From NCBI GenBank assembly GCA_020747015.1, contig JAGTJM010000034.1:124001-188000 (forward strand): a DNA stretch of 64,000 nucleotides, read 5' to 3'. A model generated the notes under the pieces. It was not told the origin of the DNA, did not search any database, and saw only the letters and a list, made by a program, of their open reading frames with translations. How positions within the stretch are numbered: the first letter of the stretch is position 1; each line of letters opens with the position of its first letter. This DNA is from Pyrenochaeta sp. MPI-SDFR-AT-0127 (taxonomy: Eukaryota > Ascomycota > Dothideomycetes > Pleosporales > Cucurbitariaceae). A program made the position numbers and the translations under genes. Below, piece after piece: positions 31,909 to 43,465 of this stretch.

Positions 31909-33231
31909 ATGCGCCTGCAACTTAGTACGCCGGCACCCTTCAAACACAGGCGCTTAGAACTTTACAAACCACAGATTCGGCTTTTGCAGCTCGAGCGCAC
32001 ATCTGGCCAAGTTCGTTGCTGCCTGAATCAGTTCGACTTGGATGCATTGCCTCCCTACCGTGCTCTTTCGTATACCTGGGGACCTGACCGACCCAAACAA
32101 TCCGTTCTTATTAATGGGAAGACCTTCAAAGTCGGCAAGAATCTTTTCAATTTCCTAACACGCGCTTTTGAGAATGGCATCAGCGAAAACACGTACATAT
32201 GGATCGATCAGATTTGCATTGACCAATCGAGTACCCGGGACGCAACAAGAGAAAGGAACGACCAAGTGAGCAGGATGGGTAAAATCTATGCCGATGCCGA
32301 GCAAGTCGACGTATGGCTGGGCGTTGGCAGTTCGGATGTAGAAAGTTACTTAAAATGCATGTCCTCATCACGCGAATTACTATTACCCAACGTCTGGCAC
32401 CCAGGCTACCGTGCTTTCGAATCGCTTCCCTACTGGTCGCGCGCTTGGGTCGTGCAAGAGATATACTTAGCCAAGCTTATCCGGTTCATTTACGGCACTA
32501 GCTCGGTATGTGTGGACGGAAATGAAGGTCGTGTGCCCTTTTCAAGGTTTGCGACATCGATTCAGTTGGTTAGAGAGCGGGCTACGGGTGAGCTTAATTC
32601 TGTATGGGACCGCGACCAGTCCACCAGTTTGACTAGAATTGCTTCATCCCCGCTCCTGAACCTGAAGTGTTCGAGGGTTCACGATCGCCTATACGCTTTC
32701 CAAGCCTTATTTGATGAACGGTATAGAGTAGATGTGAACTACGGATGGACTCCAGCTCAACTCTTCGACGCGCTCATGGATAATCTAGCCTTGGCGTCGC
32801 CAGACCAAAAATACAACTTAAACGAATTCGAAGCCTTCGCGAACCGCCTAGATATTACGCCAACGGAGTTTTCCCGCGCTCTGCGAAGGCTGGAGAAGCA
32901 GAAAAAGATCAAGAAGACTAGCGAGAGGGAGTTAGACATGCGCGAGAAATGTTACAGCAGGTGGGCGCCGAAATTCAACCCAGAGTGTCGGCGCGACAGA
33001 ACATGGATGAGAAAGCTCTGGTTGAGGGTACAAGATGCTAGGCAAATCGGTCGGCCTGAGATGTCTAAACCGTATTTTCCGGACGTGGACACGTGGTATG
33101 CGAAGCATCACTGGGAAGACGATGATCAGAGCAAAGAGGGGCTCCTATCGCTGTTGTTATGCTCTGTGGCGTGCTTTATTACCTTAGGAAGACTACTGAA
33201 AGCTTTGGGAAAACTGCTCATATCTAAATGA
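31909..33231 (+). CDS. HET-domain protein with C-terminal membrane segment
   Basis: A single-exon protein of 440 residues. The heterokaryon-incompatibility (HET) domain is complete: YRALSYTWG at 50-58, WIDQICIDQ at 98-106, RMGKIYADAEQVDVWLG around 124-140 and WSRAWVVQE further on. The C-terminal third is Lys/Arg-rich and ends in a hydrophobic stretch (LLSLLLCSVACFITLGRLL), which suggests a tail anchor. HET proteins trigger cell death or growth arrest after fusion with a non-self partner, often together with NLR proteins. No NLR partner is intact in this window; the NACHT relic at 3.3 kb is dead. The ATG at 31909 is the only plausible start before the domain. Confidence 0.92.
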   Translation: MRLQLSTPAPFKHRRLELYKPQIRLLQLERTSGQVRCCLNQFDLDALPPYRALSYTWGPDRPKQSVLINGKTFKVGKNLFNFLTRAFENGISENTYIWIDQICIDQSSTRDATRERNDQVSRMGKIYADAEQVDVWLGVGSSDVESYLKCMSSSRELLLPNVWHPGYRAFESLPYWSRAWVVQEIYLAKLIRFIYGTSSVCVDGNEGRVPFSRFATSIQLVRERATGELNSVWDRDQSTSLTRIASSPLLNLKCSRVHDRLYAFQALFDERYRVDVNYGWTPAQLFDALMDNLALASPDQKYNLNEFEAFANRLDITPTEFSRALRRLEKQKKIKKTSERELDMREKCYSRWAPKFNPECRRDRTWMRKLWLRVQDARQIGRPEMSKPYFPDVDTWYAKHHWEDDDQSKEGLLSLLLCSVACFITLGRLLKALGKLLISK

Positions 33232-35865
33232 GATTGATACAAGTGCCTCCCAGATACGCAGTATGGCCAGACCACATAGATGGCTATGCCTATCGTTATC
33301 AACTCATCCAATACCCATTTCATTGAGCCAATATTCGATCTAGAGTTCTAGTTCAACCCAAGGCATCATGCTTCGAGTCTAGTACAGACTAGATGCGTCT
33401 ATTCGATCACACGTATCAATCTTGCTAGCCTCTACAAAGTTCATAGCAGAAAATTTAACGCCTCGAGAAGTACGTTAACATAGTAAGGCTACGAACTATT
33501 CAAACGGGTAGTAGTAAAATCCTACCCTTAAGTAGTATTAGATTAATTTCGGTCTCCTTATTAACTGCGTCGTTATATTATAAGATAAACTTCGTCCCAG
33601 CCGGTAACGGCCTCTAAATAATACTATATCGTAAGTTGTATAAGGAATACGCTGTCTTAAGCCCCTCCATCGAGTAGGAACTACCTCGGAACCTTTTCGG
33701 TACCTCCTTAGTACTACTATCCGACACCGCCAGATGTATTAGCATTATAGCCAGGATCCCAGAGATCTCCTAACAACCAAGGCCTATTTAGGTTTAGAAC
33801 TACTCTATATGGGAATGTTAGTTCCCGCTGGAAACCGACTCTAAAGAGGACTGTGCGTAGAAAACAGGAGGCGGGAACCGTCCGTGCGTAGAACATTAAA
33901 ACTTAAGGGCTTAAGCAGCTCCTTAAGCAGTAATTAAGGTAGTATCCAGAGTAGTACCTTATAATCTTGCCACTCGCCCATGCTTGCCACTCGCCCGTGA
34001 GGTACGTTATAGGTACTAACTAGTATCTTGGCTTGACCATGGGAAATTATAGACTTAGGTAAAGATACCCTATACCGTTAGACCAGGGTCACACGCTAAA
34101 AAGTCACGGTTACATGAGCTACTCCCTGCGGCCGACGCCATGGTCTCCGTAGACACGTCATCTCCATAGGGAAAGGGGCTTTGGAGGATCATGCGACCGT
34201 AGTTCCTGAGGATGCGATTAGCCTTCTCCATTAAAATTTGACCGCCAGCCGCTTCTCATGAGGTTCAGGGTAGTTTCAAGAAGGCAGGAGCCTAGCTCTA
34301 GCAAGTGGGTTTACCCGTGAGGTCCGGCTACGACGAGCTAATTAGGCTTCGGTAGTATTTCGCGCCGAATCTGAACTCATGCCTCAGAAAATTTGATCCT
34401 AGTAGCGTCATGTTGCCATGTCACGGACTGGGGTGCCACTAGAGTGCTAGATTCCCCCTTCCTCAGATCATGCGGGCCGAAAAGCTGCAGTTGGCTCTAA
34501 GATACTGGTGTGATCTAGCACAACGAGGCACTACTCTTGGAGCAATGTCTCAAGAAACGAGTCAGCCAAGTAGGCATGGGAGTACTAGCCAGGATTTCGA
34601 ATTTTATTCCAGTTTCCTGTTCCGCTGAAAGGGTAGAGGCTACATAGAGGATTGTCCTTGTAGGGTTCCTATGATATAGCATCTTGATGGGAATGTAGAG
34701 AGTAGCGTGACACGCGGGCGGTCTAGGAGCCATGGTTATTCGTGTACGAAATTGATGTCCGAGATTGAAGAGCTAATCGGTGTTACACAGGCCAAAAGGG
34801 CGCACTCTTGGGGATCAGCCCCTTGCCAGCAGTAAACATCATCCGTATAAGCCCCCGAGGCTCTACGAGGTTATGGTTCGTCGAGGGCGAGCTTCGGTAT
34901 ATTTAAATCTGTCATCTAATTACTTATTGACTCTATCTATCTACCGAATATCCAAATCTATCTAGATTGGCGCTTGTTCTTATGCTAACTAACGGCCTAG
35001 CGGGCTTAGCCGGCTTGCTAGCAACTCTACACAGTAGGGCCGAAGACGCAGGTATTTTCAACACTCCTTGCAGAGGGTGGCATGACCGGTACATTATGTC
35101 GGGGCAATTACCAAGGAAAACAATAGAAGGCCAGATAATAGAAGGCTTGGCTGCCATAGAGATATAGAATATAAATATCTGGCTGGATCAGTAGAAAAGT
35201 CAATTTACAAAGTCATTCTACAAAGTAATCTATTGCGTACTTTGCCTCTTTAGTCCTTCAATCCAAACCTAGAACTATGAAGCTGCTTAGTGTTGGTATA
35301 GTCCTCTCTATGCTTAGGTAAACTTTTACTTTATATATATACTACTTATCTAAAAGCTAATAATAGGCAGTGCATCTGCATGGGCTAACTGCTACTGTAT
35401 TACCGCAGGTGGACGCGATAATCAGGACACTAAGCTTTGCTGCGACAGAGCTCGTGGAACTATAGCAGGAAACCCTCCTTTTGTAAGCCCTATAATTTCT
35501 ACTCATATTAAAGCTAATAAATCTAGTGTCGCGTTGGGAGCAGCACCAACACGGGCAGCCCAAAAGACCTTTTTACGGCCTGTTGCGCGTTCCAGTGCGA
35601 TAATAATTAGGATTTTTGGCATAAAATGAATAGTAGTACAGAAATAGTAAGAGATGGCACACATTATTCTAGGGAGTAGTGGCTTTAGAGTTTATAATAT
35701 GCATCCCCGATGTATATATAATATTAATGCCAGTTATTCCTTGCCTTAATTATAGTCGCCTATTAGTCGCGGGCTAAAGAAATCAACCTTGTCGTCACAG
35801 CTTGCTAATCTGAGGGAGGTATCGCTGCTATTACACCATGCAAATCACCGGTAGCAAAGGTAAGT
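33232..35865. other. Gene-poor, partly degraded sequence
   Basis: About 2.6 kb of mixed composition with patches of TA-richness. It includes a short direct repeat of CTTGCCACTCGCCC near 33970-33995. No credible gene is visible, and it is probably old transposon or repeat debris. Confidence 0.5.
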
Positions 35866-35966
35866 CGTAAAGTGGGGGCTGCAATAGCTGCTGGGAACAC
35901 TGTCGTTTGCAAGCTAGAGTGCTCAACCGCTCTAACCAAGTTATTCGAACAAGTAGGTGGGCCACC
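35866..35966 (+). pseudogene. Aldehyde-dehydrogenase fragment
   Basis: A short stretch reads KVGAAIAAGNTVVCKLE, then STALTKLFEQVGGPP. This matches the ALDH segment around the A-x-AAGNTVV-x-K motif used in cofactor binding. Only about 34 codons survive, with no neighbouring ALDH sequence that I can recognise. It is a relic. Confidence 0.5.
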
Positions 35967-36334
35967 TTATGGTCGCAGTTCTCAATATTGTATAACATAA
36001 CTTAAAGTCTATAGGCAAAGACTTATATCACAAAACTGACGCAATGCAACCGAGTTGGGTTAGCCTCAGCATATATATTGCGGTAATCATCGGTCTCCAC
36101 CATGAGGCATTACATGGTAGTTTCACACCCTGAGAACATCTGGGAGACAGCTTGTAACTTCAATTCAAGAACAAAGGTCACCAAAGAATGACACAATGAC
36201 TCGCAGTGCGATTCAAGCTACTAGTGGGCATGCTCACTATTGAAAGTTGAGGAGCATATCCCGAATGAGCTATAATTGTAGTAACATAAGAGTCTAGCAT
36301 CCATTCACTTTGGAATGACCCAAGAATCTCTGAT

Positions 36335-37945
36335 CTAGGATTTTGGTAACTCCTGTGCTGCACAGTCTCCATCCCTTTGACTTTGCATGGCCACTCGAGC
36401 AGCTTCACGACCAGCCCTTCTGCCAAATACCGACCCTGATGTTAGTCCACTACCTCCAGGGTAGTTCTGATAGAACAAACCGCCTATCATTTCTCCGACA
36501 CAGAAGACTCCATGGATAGTTTTCCCGCTGTTCGCGTTGATTAGCTGTGCAGTGCTTGGGTTGACCGTCAATCCACCGAACGTGAAAGTCACACCGCAGG
36601 AAACTTTTACAGCAATAAATGGACCCTGGTCCAGAGGCAAGGCCCAATTTGACTTTGCTAATGAGAGCTGGATATTTGATGACTGCGTCGATAGCCCGTC
36701 TTTGATGGCGGGGTTCCATTTTACTGATGGGTTCTCCATGCGATACGCGTACACCGCTTCATTGTATGTCTTAACTGTCTTGATAAAAGTTTCTCGGTCC
36801 TCCAGACCGCGCTGGCAACAAAGGTCGGCAAGCTCCTCCAGTGTATTTGCGGTGATACGCTCAACGCGCTCTTCGCGATATTCTTCCGCTCGTAGCCATT
36901 CAGATGTCTGAGCATCCCAAACCTGGAAAGCAATATGGCTCGGTTGCTCTAGAATAGCGCGTCCGAATTTGGCATATGTGTAGTTGCGGAGGTCGATACC
37001 CTCATCCACAAATCGATGGCCAGCATTGTTTAGCATTAGTCCAAGTGGGTAGCCTGACTTTGTGTACTCGTTCGAAGCCAGCCGATCGCCGGTATTGGGA
37101 TTTGCATTGGCATCCCAGGCTACCGAGTGGCATCCAGACCAGTTTCCAGCTGGCTTTGCGCCCAGATCACGCAGCGCAAGTTCAAGACACTCGCCAGAAT
37201 TGTATGGTGTACCGCGTACCATTGCCATATCCCAACCAGGGCCGAGGTATTGACAACGCATGCGAGGATTTGCCTCGAAGCCTCCAGCGGCTAGAACAAC
37301 AGCACCGGCATTAATGGCAAGCGTTGAGCTGGAGGTGATAGACTGAACAGTCGTATGAACCTTGGTGGCGCTGTCAGACTCATGCACCACGGATATACCC
37401 GTGAGAGCAGTCGAGAACATTACACGGATGCCAAGACGTGTGGCCGCTGCATGGAGATCGAGAACAAGACCTTTGCCCCCATCTTGCGTCTTGAGATGCA
37501 ATCCACCCCAGAATTGGAAGCGTCCATTGACGTTGTATGATTGGCGATTGAACGAAAGTTGAAAGCGTATTCCGATGCTAGTAAGCCACTTAACGGTTTC
37601 ATTCGAGTCCTCAATCAATGTTCTGGCAAGCTCGGGATCAGACCTGCCCATGCACACACGGTTCAAGTCCTGTTGGAAGTCTTCTACAGAATATGGGGGC
37701 AAATCGATGTTGGAAATGAGATCGGCGGGTACATTTTTTACAATGGGTAGAAGGTCGTCTAATCCGTTGTGTACGGTACGGTACGCACCGGCAGTAAAGT
37801 AAGTGTTCCCACCCGCCCATTCTGGAGGACATTTGTCGATGAGAATGACCCGTCGCGCTCCCGATTGCGCCGCTGATATAGCCGCACAGTACCCAGCGTT
37901 ACCGCTTCCAACAACGAGTACATCGCATTCCAGTATATGTGACAT
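36335..37945 (-). CDS. FAD-dependent oxidoreductase (fumarate reductase/tricarballylate dehydrogenase-like)
   Basis: A single-exon, 536-residue flavoprotein. The ATG at 37945 places the dinucleotide-binding motif GSGNAG at residues 13-18, directly after a short leader and within the usual beta-strand (DVLVVGSGNAGYCAAI). Other FAD_binding_2 features are VVLAAGGFEANP in the middle, and near the C-terminus GVFCVGEMIGG with YPGGSGLTSGSVFGRRAG. The family transfers hydride between FAD and small dicarboxylate-like or ketosteroid-like substrates. The substrate here is unknown, and a fungal fumarate reductase or a tricarballylate-dehydrogenase-like activity are candidates. No targeting signal is evident. 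It lies 260 bp downstream of, and in the same orientation as, the Zn2Cys6 regulator gene, which may control it. Confidence 0.9.
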   Translation of the reverse strand: MSHILECDVLVVGSGNAGYCAAISAAQSGARRVILIDKCPPEWAGGNTYFTAGAYRTVHNGLDDLLPIVKNVPADLISNIDLPPYSVEDFQQDLNRVCMGRSDPELARTLIEDSNETVKWLTSIGIRFQLSFNRQSYNVNGRFQFWGGLHLKTQDGGKGLVLDLHAAATRLGIRVMFSTALTGISVVHESDSATKVHTTVQSITSSSTLAINAGAVVLAAGGFEANPRMRCQYLGPGWDMAMVRGTPYNSGECLELALRDLGAKPAGNWSGCHSVAWDANANPNTGDRLASNEYTKSGYPLGLMLNNAGHRFVDEGIDLRNYTYAKFGRAILEQPSHIAFQVWDAQTSEWLRAEEYREERVERITANTLEELADLCCQRGLEDRETFIKTVKTYNEAVYAYRMENPSVKWNPAIKDGLSTQSSNIQLSLAKSNWALPLDQGPFIAVKVSCGVTFTFGGLTVNPSTAQLINANSGKTIHGVFCVGEMIGGLFYQNYPGGSGLTSGSVFGRRAGREAARVAMQSQRDGDCAAQELPKS

Positions 37946-38205
37946 CTTGTTTGCAAAGGGAGGAAAACTAATGAGGATGATTATCGGCGGAGGATGTGAT
38001 AACGTAAAGATAATGGGGACTGTGTTTTGACTGCTTCGATATCTGTTCACAGTTTGCCTATCCTGTTATTATAGCCTCACAGAGCCTAGTCCATGATTTT
38101 CATGCGGGCTTTGACTGTCCGAAGACAATGTGTACCTCGGATCAACCTTGTGGGTACAACGCGAATCGGCTTGACGCTAGTGGCCACAAAATTAGCGGCG
38201 GATCA

Positions 38206-40466
38206 TCACTCTCCGTTCCAATCATCCAGAGACGCGCTTAGCAAGGTATTGCCGACATCGAACGGCACACTCTCGCCCATGATTCCAAAGAGAGGGTCTG
38301 CAAGTGTATCAAAGTCCAGCGCCGATGGCCAATCTTCAAAGGGTTGCATTTCCATGCCGAGATATTCGTCCGTTGCTACTGATGGTACTGGGAAGGTGTT
38401 CAAAATAGAATTCAAATCAAGCGACGCCGAAGATTGATCAGATAGGTTAGAATCGTCTGTATTCCGGTCATTGGGGGTTTCATATCAAAAGAAGTTCTTT
38501 TTATGTGACTTACCCATCACCAAGTCCAGTCTGTTGGACGCGATCAATCTCCGTATTATGGCTGCTGGTCTCGCTACGCCTGGGTTCGCGGAGCAGAGAT
38601 CATCGAGACAGCTTAAGCTGGACATAAGAAGCGCACTATGCACACGCCTGTTTTTGCCTTCGGCCGTGACATTTCTAACATGAATTGTGCATGCTACGTA
38701 AATAGTGTAACTTAATATGTACGGTGCTGCTTCCAGAGAGTATGCATTTTTATATGCCAGAGCGAAATTGGTAATGTTATAAGCCGCATTTGTGCATCGA
38801 TTCCATGACTGAGCTGTTGTATCCGCCGAACGGAGTTGGTCATCGGTGATGAAAGGGCGATGCAGCAGAATCACCAGAGAATGATACATGCAGTGCAAAT
38901 TGAGGCCATTTGGCGCAAGACACCGTGATGTGTTGCTCTGTTCAGCCACGGGGTCAAATACAAGCTCCTGCGGGAGCTTTTTCTTCCAACTTTGCAACGC
39001 ATTATCTACGCGCTCGAGGCTACCACGGGCATTGGAGGATCGAGCTCCCACAACATAAAACGTACTAATGATCTTTGTCATGATCCTAGAAAGGAGGCAG
39101 AGCTGTCGGAAAGTGGAGACGGATAGAATTGGGATATGCGGCGCGATCCGTGACATCGGCGGGGGAGAGTGAGAATGGATGATGATGGGTATGTAAGGCT
39201 CTTCCTCCTCAAGTAAGTCCATGAATTCATGCGAAACATGAAAGTCCCTTAGATTGATGGCCACTGGGCGGCCCAGATACAAACTTTGAACCTTGTCGCA
39301 AATGAATGCGCCCCAAAAAACTCGCCGTCGTATCTCCACATCTTCGGGAGATTGGTGGGTTTCTTTGGGCTCAAGGTGCAATCCCAGATCATACACCATG
39401 CGCAATGCATAACCAGTATAGAGCCACCCTTTGGAAGCCTCACCACGAGCAACGTGCGAAGATCCAAGCAATAGGAGCCCAATGATAGTTGGCAAGGTCG
39501 GTCGTGTCAGGAACCCCTGGCTTTCTAACAATTTGTCGCAGTTACGGAAGAATTGATGTCCAGCAGTCGATGCGTCTGTAGGATCAGAACGAATTTCGGT
39601 CATGTTCGAGAACTTACTCGAGCAGGCAAAGATTGCGTTGAGCAGAAATGGAGTGCAATTGGGACCCCCATGCACCAGGTCACGCATGATAGCGGGTCGA
39701 TAGGTCAGGAGAAATGTATGATGCTGTCTCGCCCAATGCACATTCAGAAGGTGTATTCCCACATGAACCGGAACACCTTCAATGTTAGGGAGTTTAGAAA
39801 GGCTGTGTTCCTGTTGGCGCTGCAGTGCGGCATTAGCAATAAGACTGTCGCGGGCCTGATTAAAGGAGAAGCATGAATCGCTAAGCGGGCGCAAGCAAGC
39901 TTGATCTCTGTTTCTTGGATATCGAAGTGCTGAAGATGGACCAAAGTTGTCGCATCGACCGGCTTCATCAATGGAAATGAAGTGGCCGACATCGGGATCT
40001 TCATCCGACGATGCGTCGTCATCGAGAATGCTCTGGCTCGGTGGATGCGAAACCGAAATATCTTTCGGCTTCTGCAGGTTCTCCTGTTCATGAGAGGGTT
40101 CGGGCAATTGCAGGTTGCCCAATTCGGTTGAGGCTGAATCGAGTAACGACGCCCGCTCCTCTCCGTTCGCAAATTTTAACTTCAATATGAATTGCTCGAG
40201 AGCCGATTTTTGCTGACGCAGAGCGTCAATCTCAGCAAACGTGGGTCTGCGAGCCTAGGGTCAGTTCATGGCTCTCATGCACCCGGCAATCAATCCGATA
40301 CATACCTTTGGCGTGGTGCTGATAATCGATATTCACATGGCCTACTGTGACTGAGGCACGCGGAGCAGCTCGGCCGACGCGTGTCGCAGCGGATCTTGCG
40401 ACCGCGGCAGTACAAGCAGGCTTTAGCTATCGTTCGGCGCTGTTGCAGGGACGAAGAGGGAGCCAT
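38206..40466 (-). CDS. Zn2Cys6 transcription factor with fungal-specific TF domain
   Basis: Three exons (40466-40306, 40246-38514, 38456-38206) joined over introns of 59 and 57 bp encode 714 residues. The binuclear zinc cluster is Cys17, 20, 27, 34, 37 and 44 (CX2CX6CX6CX2CX6C), followed by a basic linker and a short coiled-coil-like helix encoded at the start of exon 2. The middle homology region (about residues 190-500) carries the family's GWLYTGYALRMVYDLGLHLE and RRRVFWGAFICDK. The last exon adds an acidic, Leu/Phe-rich tail that could be the activation domain; without it the protein would end in the artefactual HKKNFF. It is a nuclear regulator whose obvious candidate target is the co-oriented FAD oxidoreductase just downstream. 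Confidence 0.93.
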
Positions 40467-41354
40467 GGTGGAAAACGTACAATCAGAGGCGATGGCGGGC
40501 GCGCCCTCGTTTGAGTGATGCGGCCAGGCCGATACCCCGCACCACACAACAAACGAGCATCGAGCACTGATTAGCCAACTCAAAGTCCTTGCGCAGACGT
40601 CTTAAAAGCCACGGCACCGCTCCTGCTAAGAGCGAGCAAGAACCATTGCACTTTGTAAGAGTGTTGCAGGATAATGCATGTGGCTGTACACGACCTCAAT
40701 TAAATTGTGAATGTAGAGTACATAGAGTCAATAATCAAGATTCCTCATCATTCACTGTGATACCTGCAGGTCACTCAAGTGGGACAATATCTCACCTCCT
40801 CTTCCCAAAAAGAACGTCATTCTTGACGAGATACTCGTCGATCCTTGGGTGGTGAAACTTAAAGACCTTCTCCTTGCCGCCAAGCAGGATTATCCCTTCT
40901 GCAAGTTTTTATGCGATGTTGCAGATGCGTGAATAAACTTAAATAACTAAAGAATCTCTGGCAATACAAATGCATCAAGGACAGTTTACCCTTGGGATAC
41001 TATGATGGTCAAACTGCTCACTCGCGAGATGGAGTTTGCGATATACCCGACAAGTGATCGTGTTGCCTCCCCACTAAAACTGTAATCCTTGACCCTTCCT
41101 GCTAGGGCAGTTTGTGCTACCCTCCACAAGTTGCTATGACGCTCTAATAGACAAACAGCGTAGCTACAGTTCGTTCTACAGATTGGCTGACTCTGTTTTA
41201 ATCAGATAAACCACGTCCTGGCTCCTTCCCACCAGTCTCATGGAAATTGATAGGCAATATAGGTACACCAGACCGATTAGGGCATGCCCGAAAATGGAGA
41301 GACTAATGTCAGGAAACACATTCCGCGTGTAAAAGCACAAAGAAAGCACGTTTA
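40467..41354. other. Intergenic, no gene seen
   Basis: The upstream flank of the Zn2Cys6 gene. Only short open frames are present. Confidence 0.5.
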
Positions 41355-41695
41355 CCGACCCGGGTCCTCGATGTCTCTCTAACCATCTAAGGATTTACGA
41401 ACCCCACCGGGAAGCGGCACCGTATGCATGTTTGAGCCATCGCTGGGCTCCAACTCTCCCGCCACGTTCCTTACTCAAGAAGCTCCTCGACTCTCATCAG
41501 CGCGACATTCTGTTTGAGCTCTTACTACCGACCTTCCAAAACGCCGTGCTGGTGTGTCGCGGTCTGCAGACCAGCTACTTGTGGACCGATTCTCTCTGTA
41601 TATTACAAGGCGACAATGATGGCAAAGCAAAAGGAATTTCTCAAATGTCGGCAATATATGCAAATCGCGTTGTAGTCCTGGCCGTAAACATCTCC
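41355..41695 (+). pseudogene. HET-domain gene relic
   Basis: Fragments match a HET domain in order: LPTRV-like PTRVLDVSL, then (after a one-base shift near 41386) EPHREAAPYACLSHRW. PTFQNAVLVCRGLQTSYLW follows, and then TDSLCILQGDNDGKA with SQMSAIYANRVVVLAVN. These correspond to the start and core of the domain in the VCRGL subgroup. No further HET sequence follows 41700. It is a truncated, frameshifted copy unrelated in detail to the intact HET gene at 31.9 kb. Confidence 0.75.
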
Positions 41696-41956
41696 GTGAA
41701 CTACACTAGCCACTTTCTCAAGACCATCGCGGCAGAACAGAGAGGGGACGGAGGCGACCGAGAAGGGTCTTATTTGCGGCGCTTGTTGTCACCAACTGGC
41801 CCTCTGAAATCTGAGCCTTCCAAAAACCCATTCCCACCTTTTTTTGCATTGACTTTGTCATTTTCAATCGCAGTCATCGGAGGCTCACACATGACAACGC
41901 ATCCGTGCCTTCAGATTCATCTTGTATTATGTGAAATCTTAGAATTCTCAACGTAA

Positions 41957-43465
41957 ACCTCTGCGGGCTAATACGAACAGTAGTCTAAGCTATAGAGCAT
42001 TCCTAGCATGAGTTTCGCAAATAACAAGCAACTAACCCAACATGGTATATTTCCAACGCTGCGACCACACAAGTAGACATTGCATATTGATCGATATGAC
42101 GCACATGTATTAGCACCGATGTTATACAATAACGCTGAAAGTTGCGATGCCTTATCATGTCATTGCAGTGGTTGCATTCGACCTTCCTGACTGGTATTAA
42201 ATCAAAACCAATGAATGACCGATATACCTAGCTGATACCTTTGTACTACTCCTACTAAATATATACAGCAGAATCTTCTCATTTCTATTCCCCCTGCCGG
42301 CACTCGAGTGTTTATGCTATCTGTGTCCTTTCGTCAATGTGTACCAAAACTTTGCAACCTATTCTCTTCCTTCCTTCCTTGTTTTCCTTTCCATTATCCA
42401 CAACCTAAACAAAATGACTCCTTTCTTTATGCTCTTGGACCCTTTTAGAGGTCCATCAGAGATTGCCATACCGATTTTCCTAAAATACCAAGCGTTATCA
42501 TGGTCGGCGATATGAATGGGAGTTGAAAAAAATTAAACCCTGTGTTGACGTGGCAACTAATTCTCTCAAATCATGAGGTTTGATCCAGGATTATCGAAGG
42601 GTAGCATCTTGTGTTACCAATAGTAGTTTTAGCAAAGACGTGGCTAGGAGTTGAGTTCAACCGGTTGATGTGATCGCGAGATAGCGGTCATGTGCTTGAA
42701 ATCACTAGGTCAATTTCAGCGGGTATAAATTTAGGTCCGTTAATGATGTTGGACTCGCGTTCTTAAATTCCATAGCAAAGAATCTACATGCAGATACCCG
42801 TTCTGGTTAGCCCAGCTTCTTCAAAGACAGCTCCTCCAAGGGGTATGCTGTGTAGCTTTACAATCCACTTATGTGCCTCGAAAATTAGTATGGCTAACAT
42901 GCAGGCCGGATTATCTGCGGAACTGATGCCGAAACGTAACTGATGACGCGTCACTGGGGATTTGATCGTCATTTCAGTGGCTCCAGCCACGAGGGGCAAC
43001 AATTCAATTTGTTTCTGAAAATTTTTGAGAGATCAAACAATATGGACTTTAATCGAGCAGTAGTAAGAACCTGAAAGACGCAAGACTATGAGCTTTAGCA
43101 GAGTGACTTAATCGATTAGCTTGTTGCGAATACCAGCGAACAACTGAATGGGTGGACAGGGGACACAACCGACTGAAGCTCTCGCTTAATGTTGACAACA
43201 TGTCTGCTATGGATAAAGGCTCTTCCGCGTACAACAGCATTTGGATTGTACGAACAAACCAGCCAGGGGTGCTTACGCTGTTGCAGACGTACACTATGTG
43301 GCCTATGCTAATGGCAGTTTAAAATTGAGCGTGGGATAAGAAAGTCGTAGAATCTGGTCAAAGACTTAATAGTCATACAATCAGACAGATAACAGCCACT
43401 TTCATTCATAAACATTACCCAAGTCTCTTGGAGCAATTGCACAATCACCTCTTCACCATTTAATC
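41957..43465. other. Intergenic, no gene seen
   Basis: About 1.5 kb without a credible gene. The proximal part should contain the promoter of the tannase-family gene. Confidence 0.5.
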
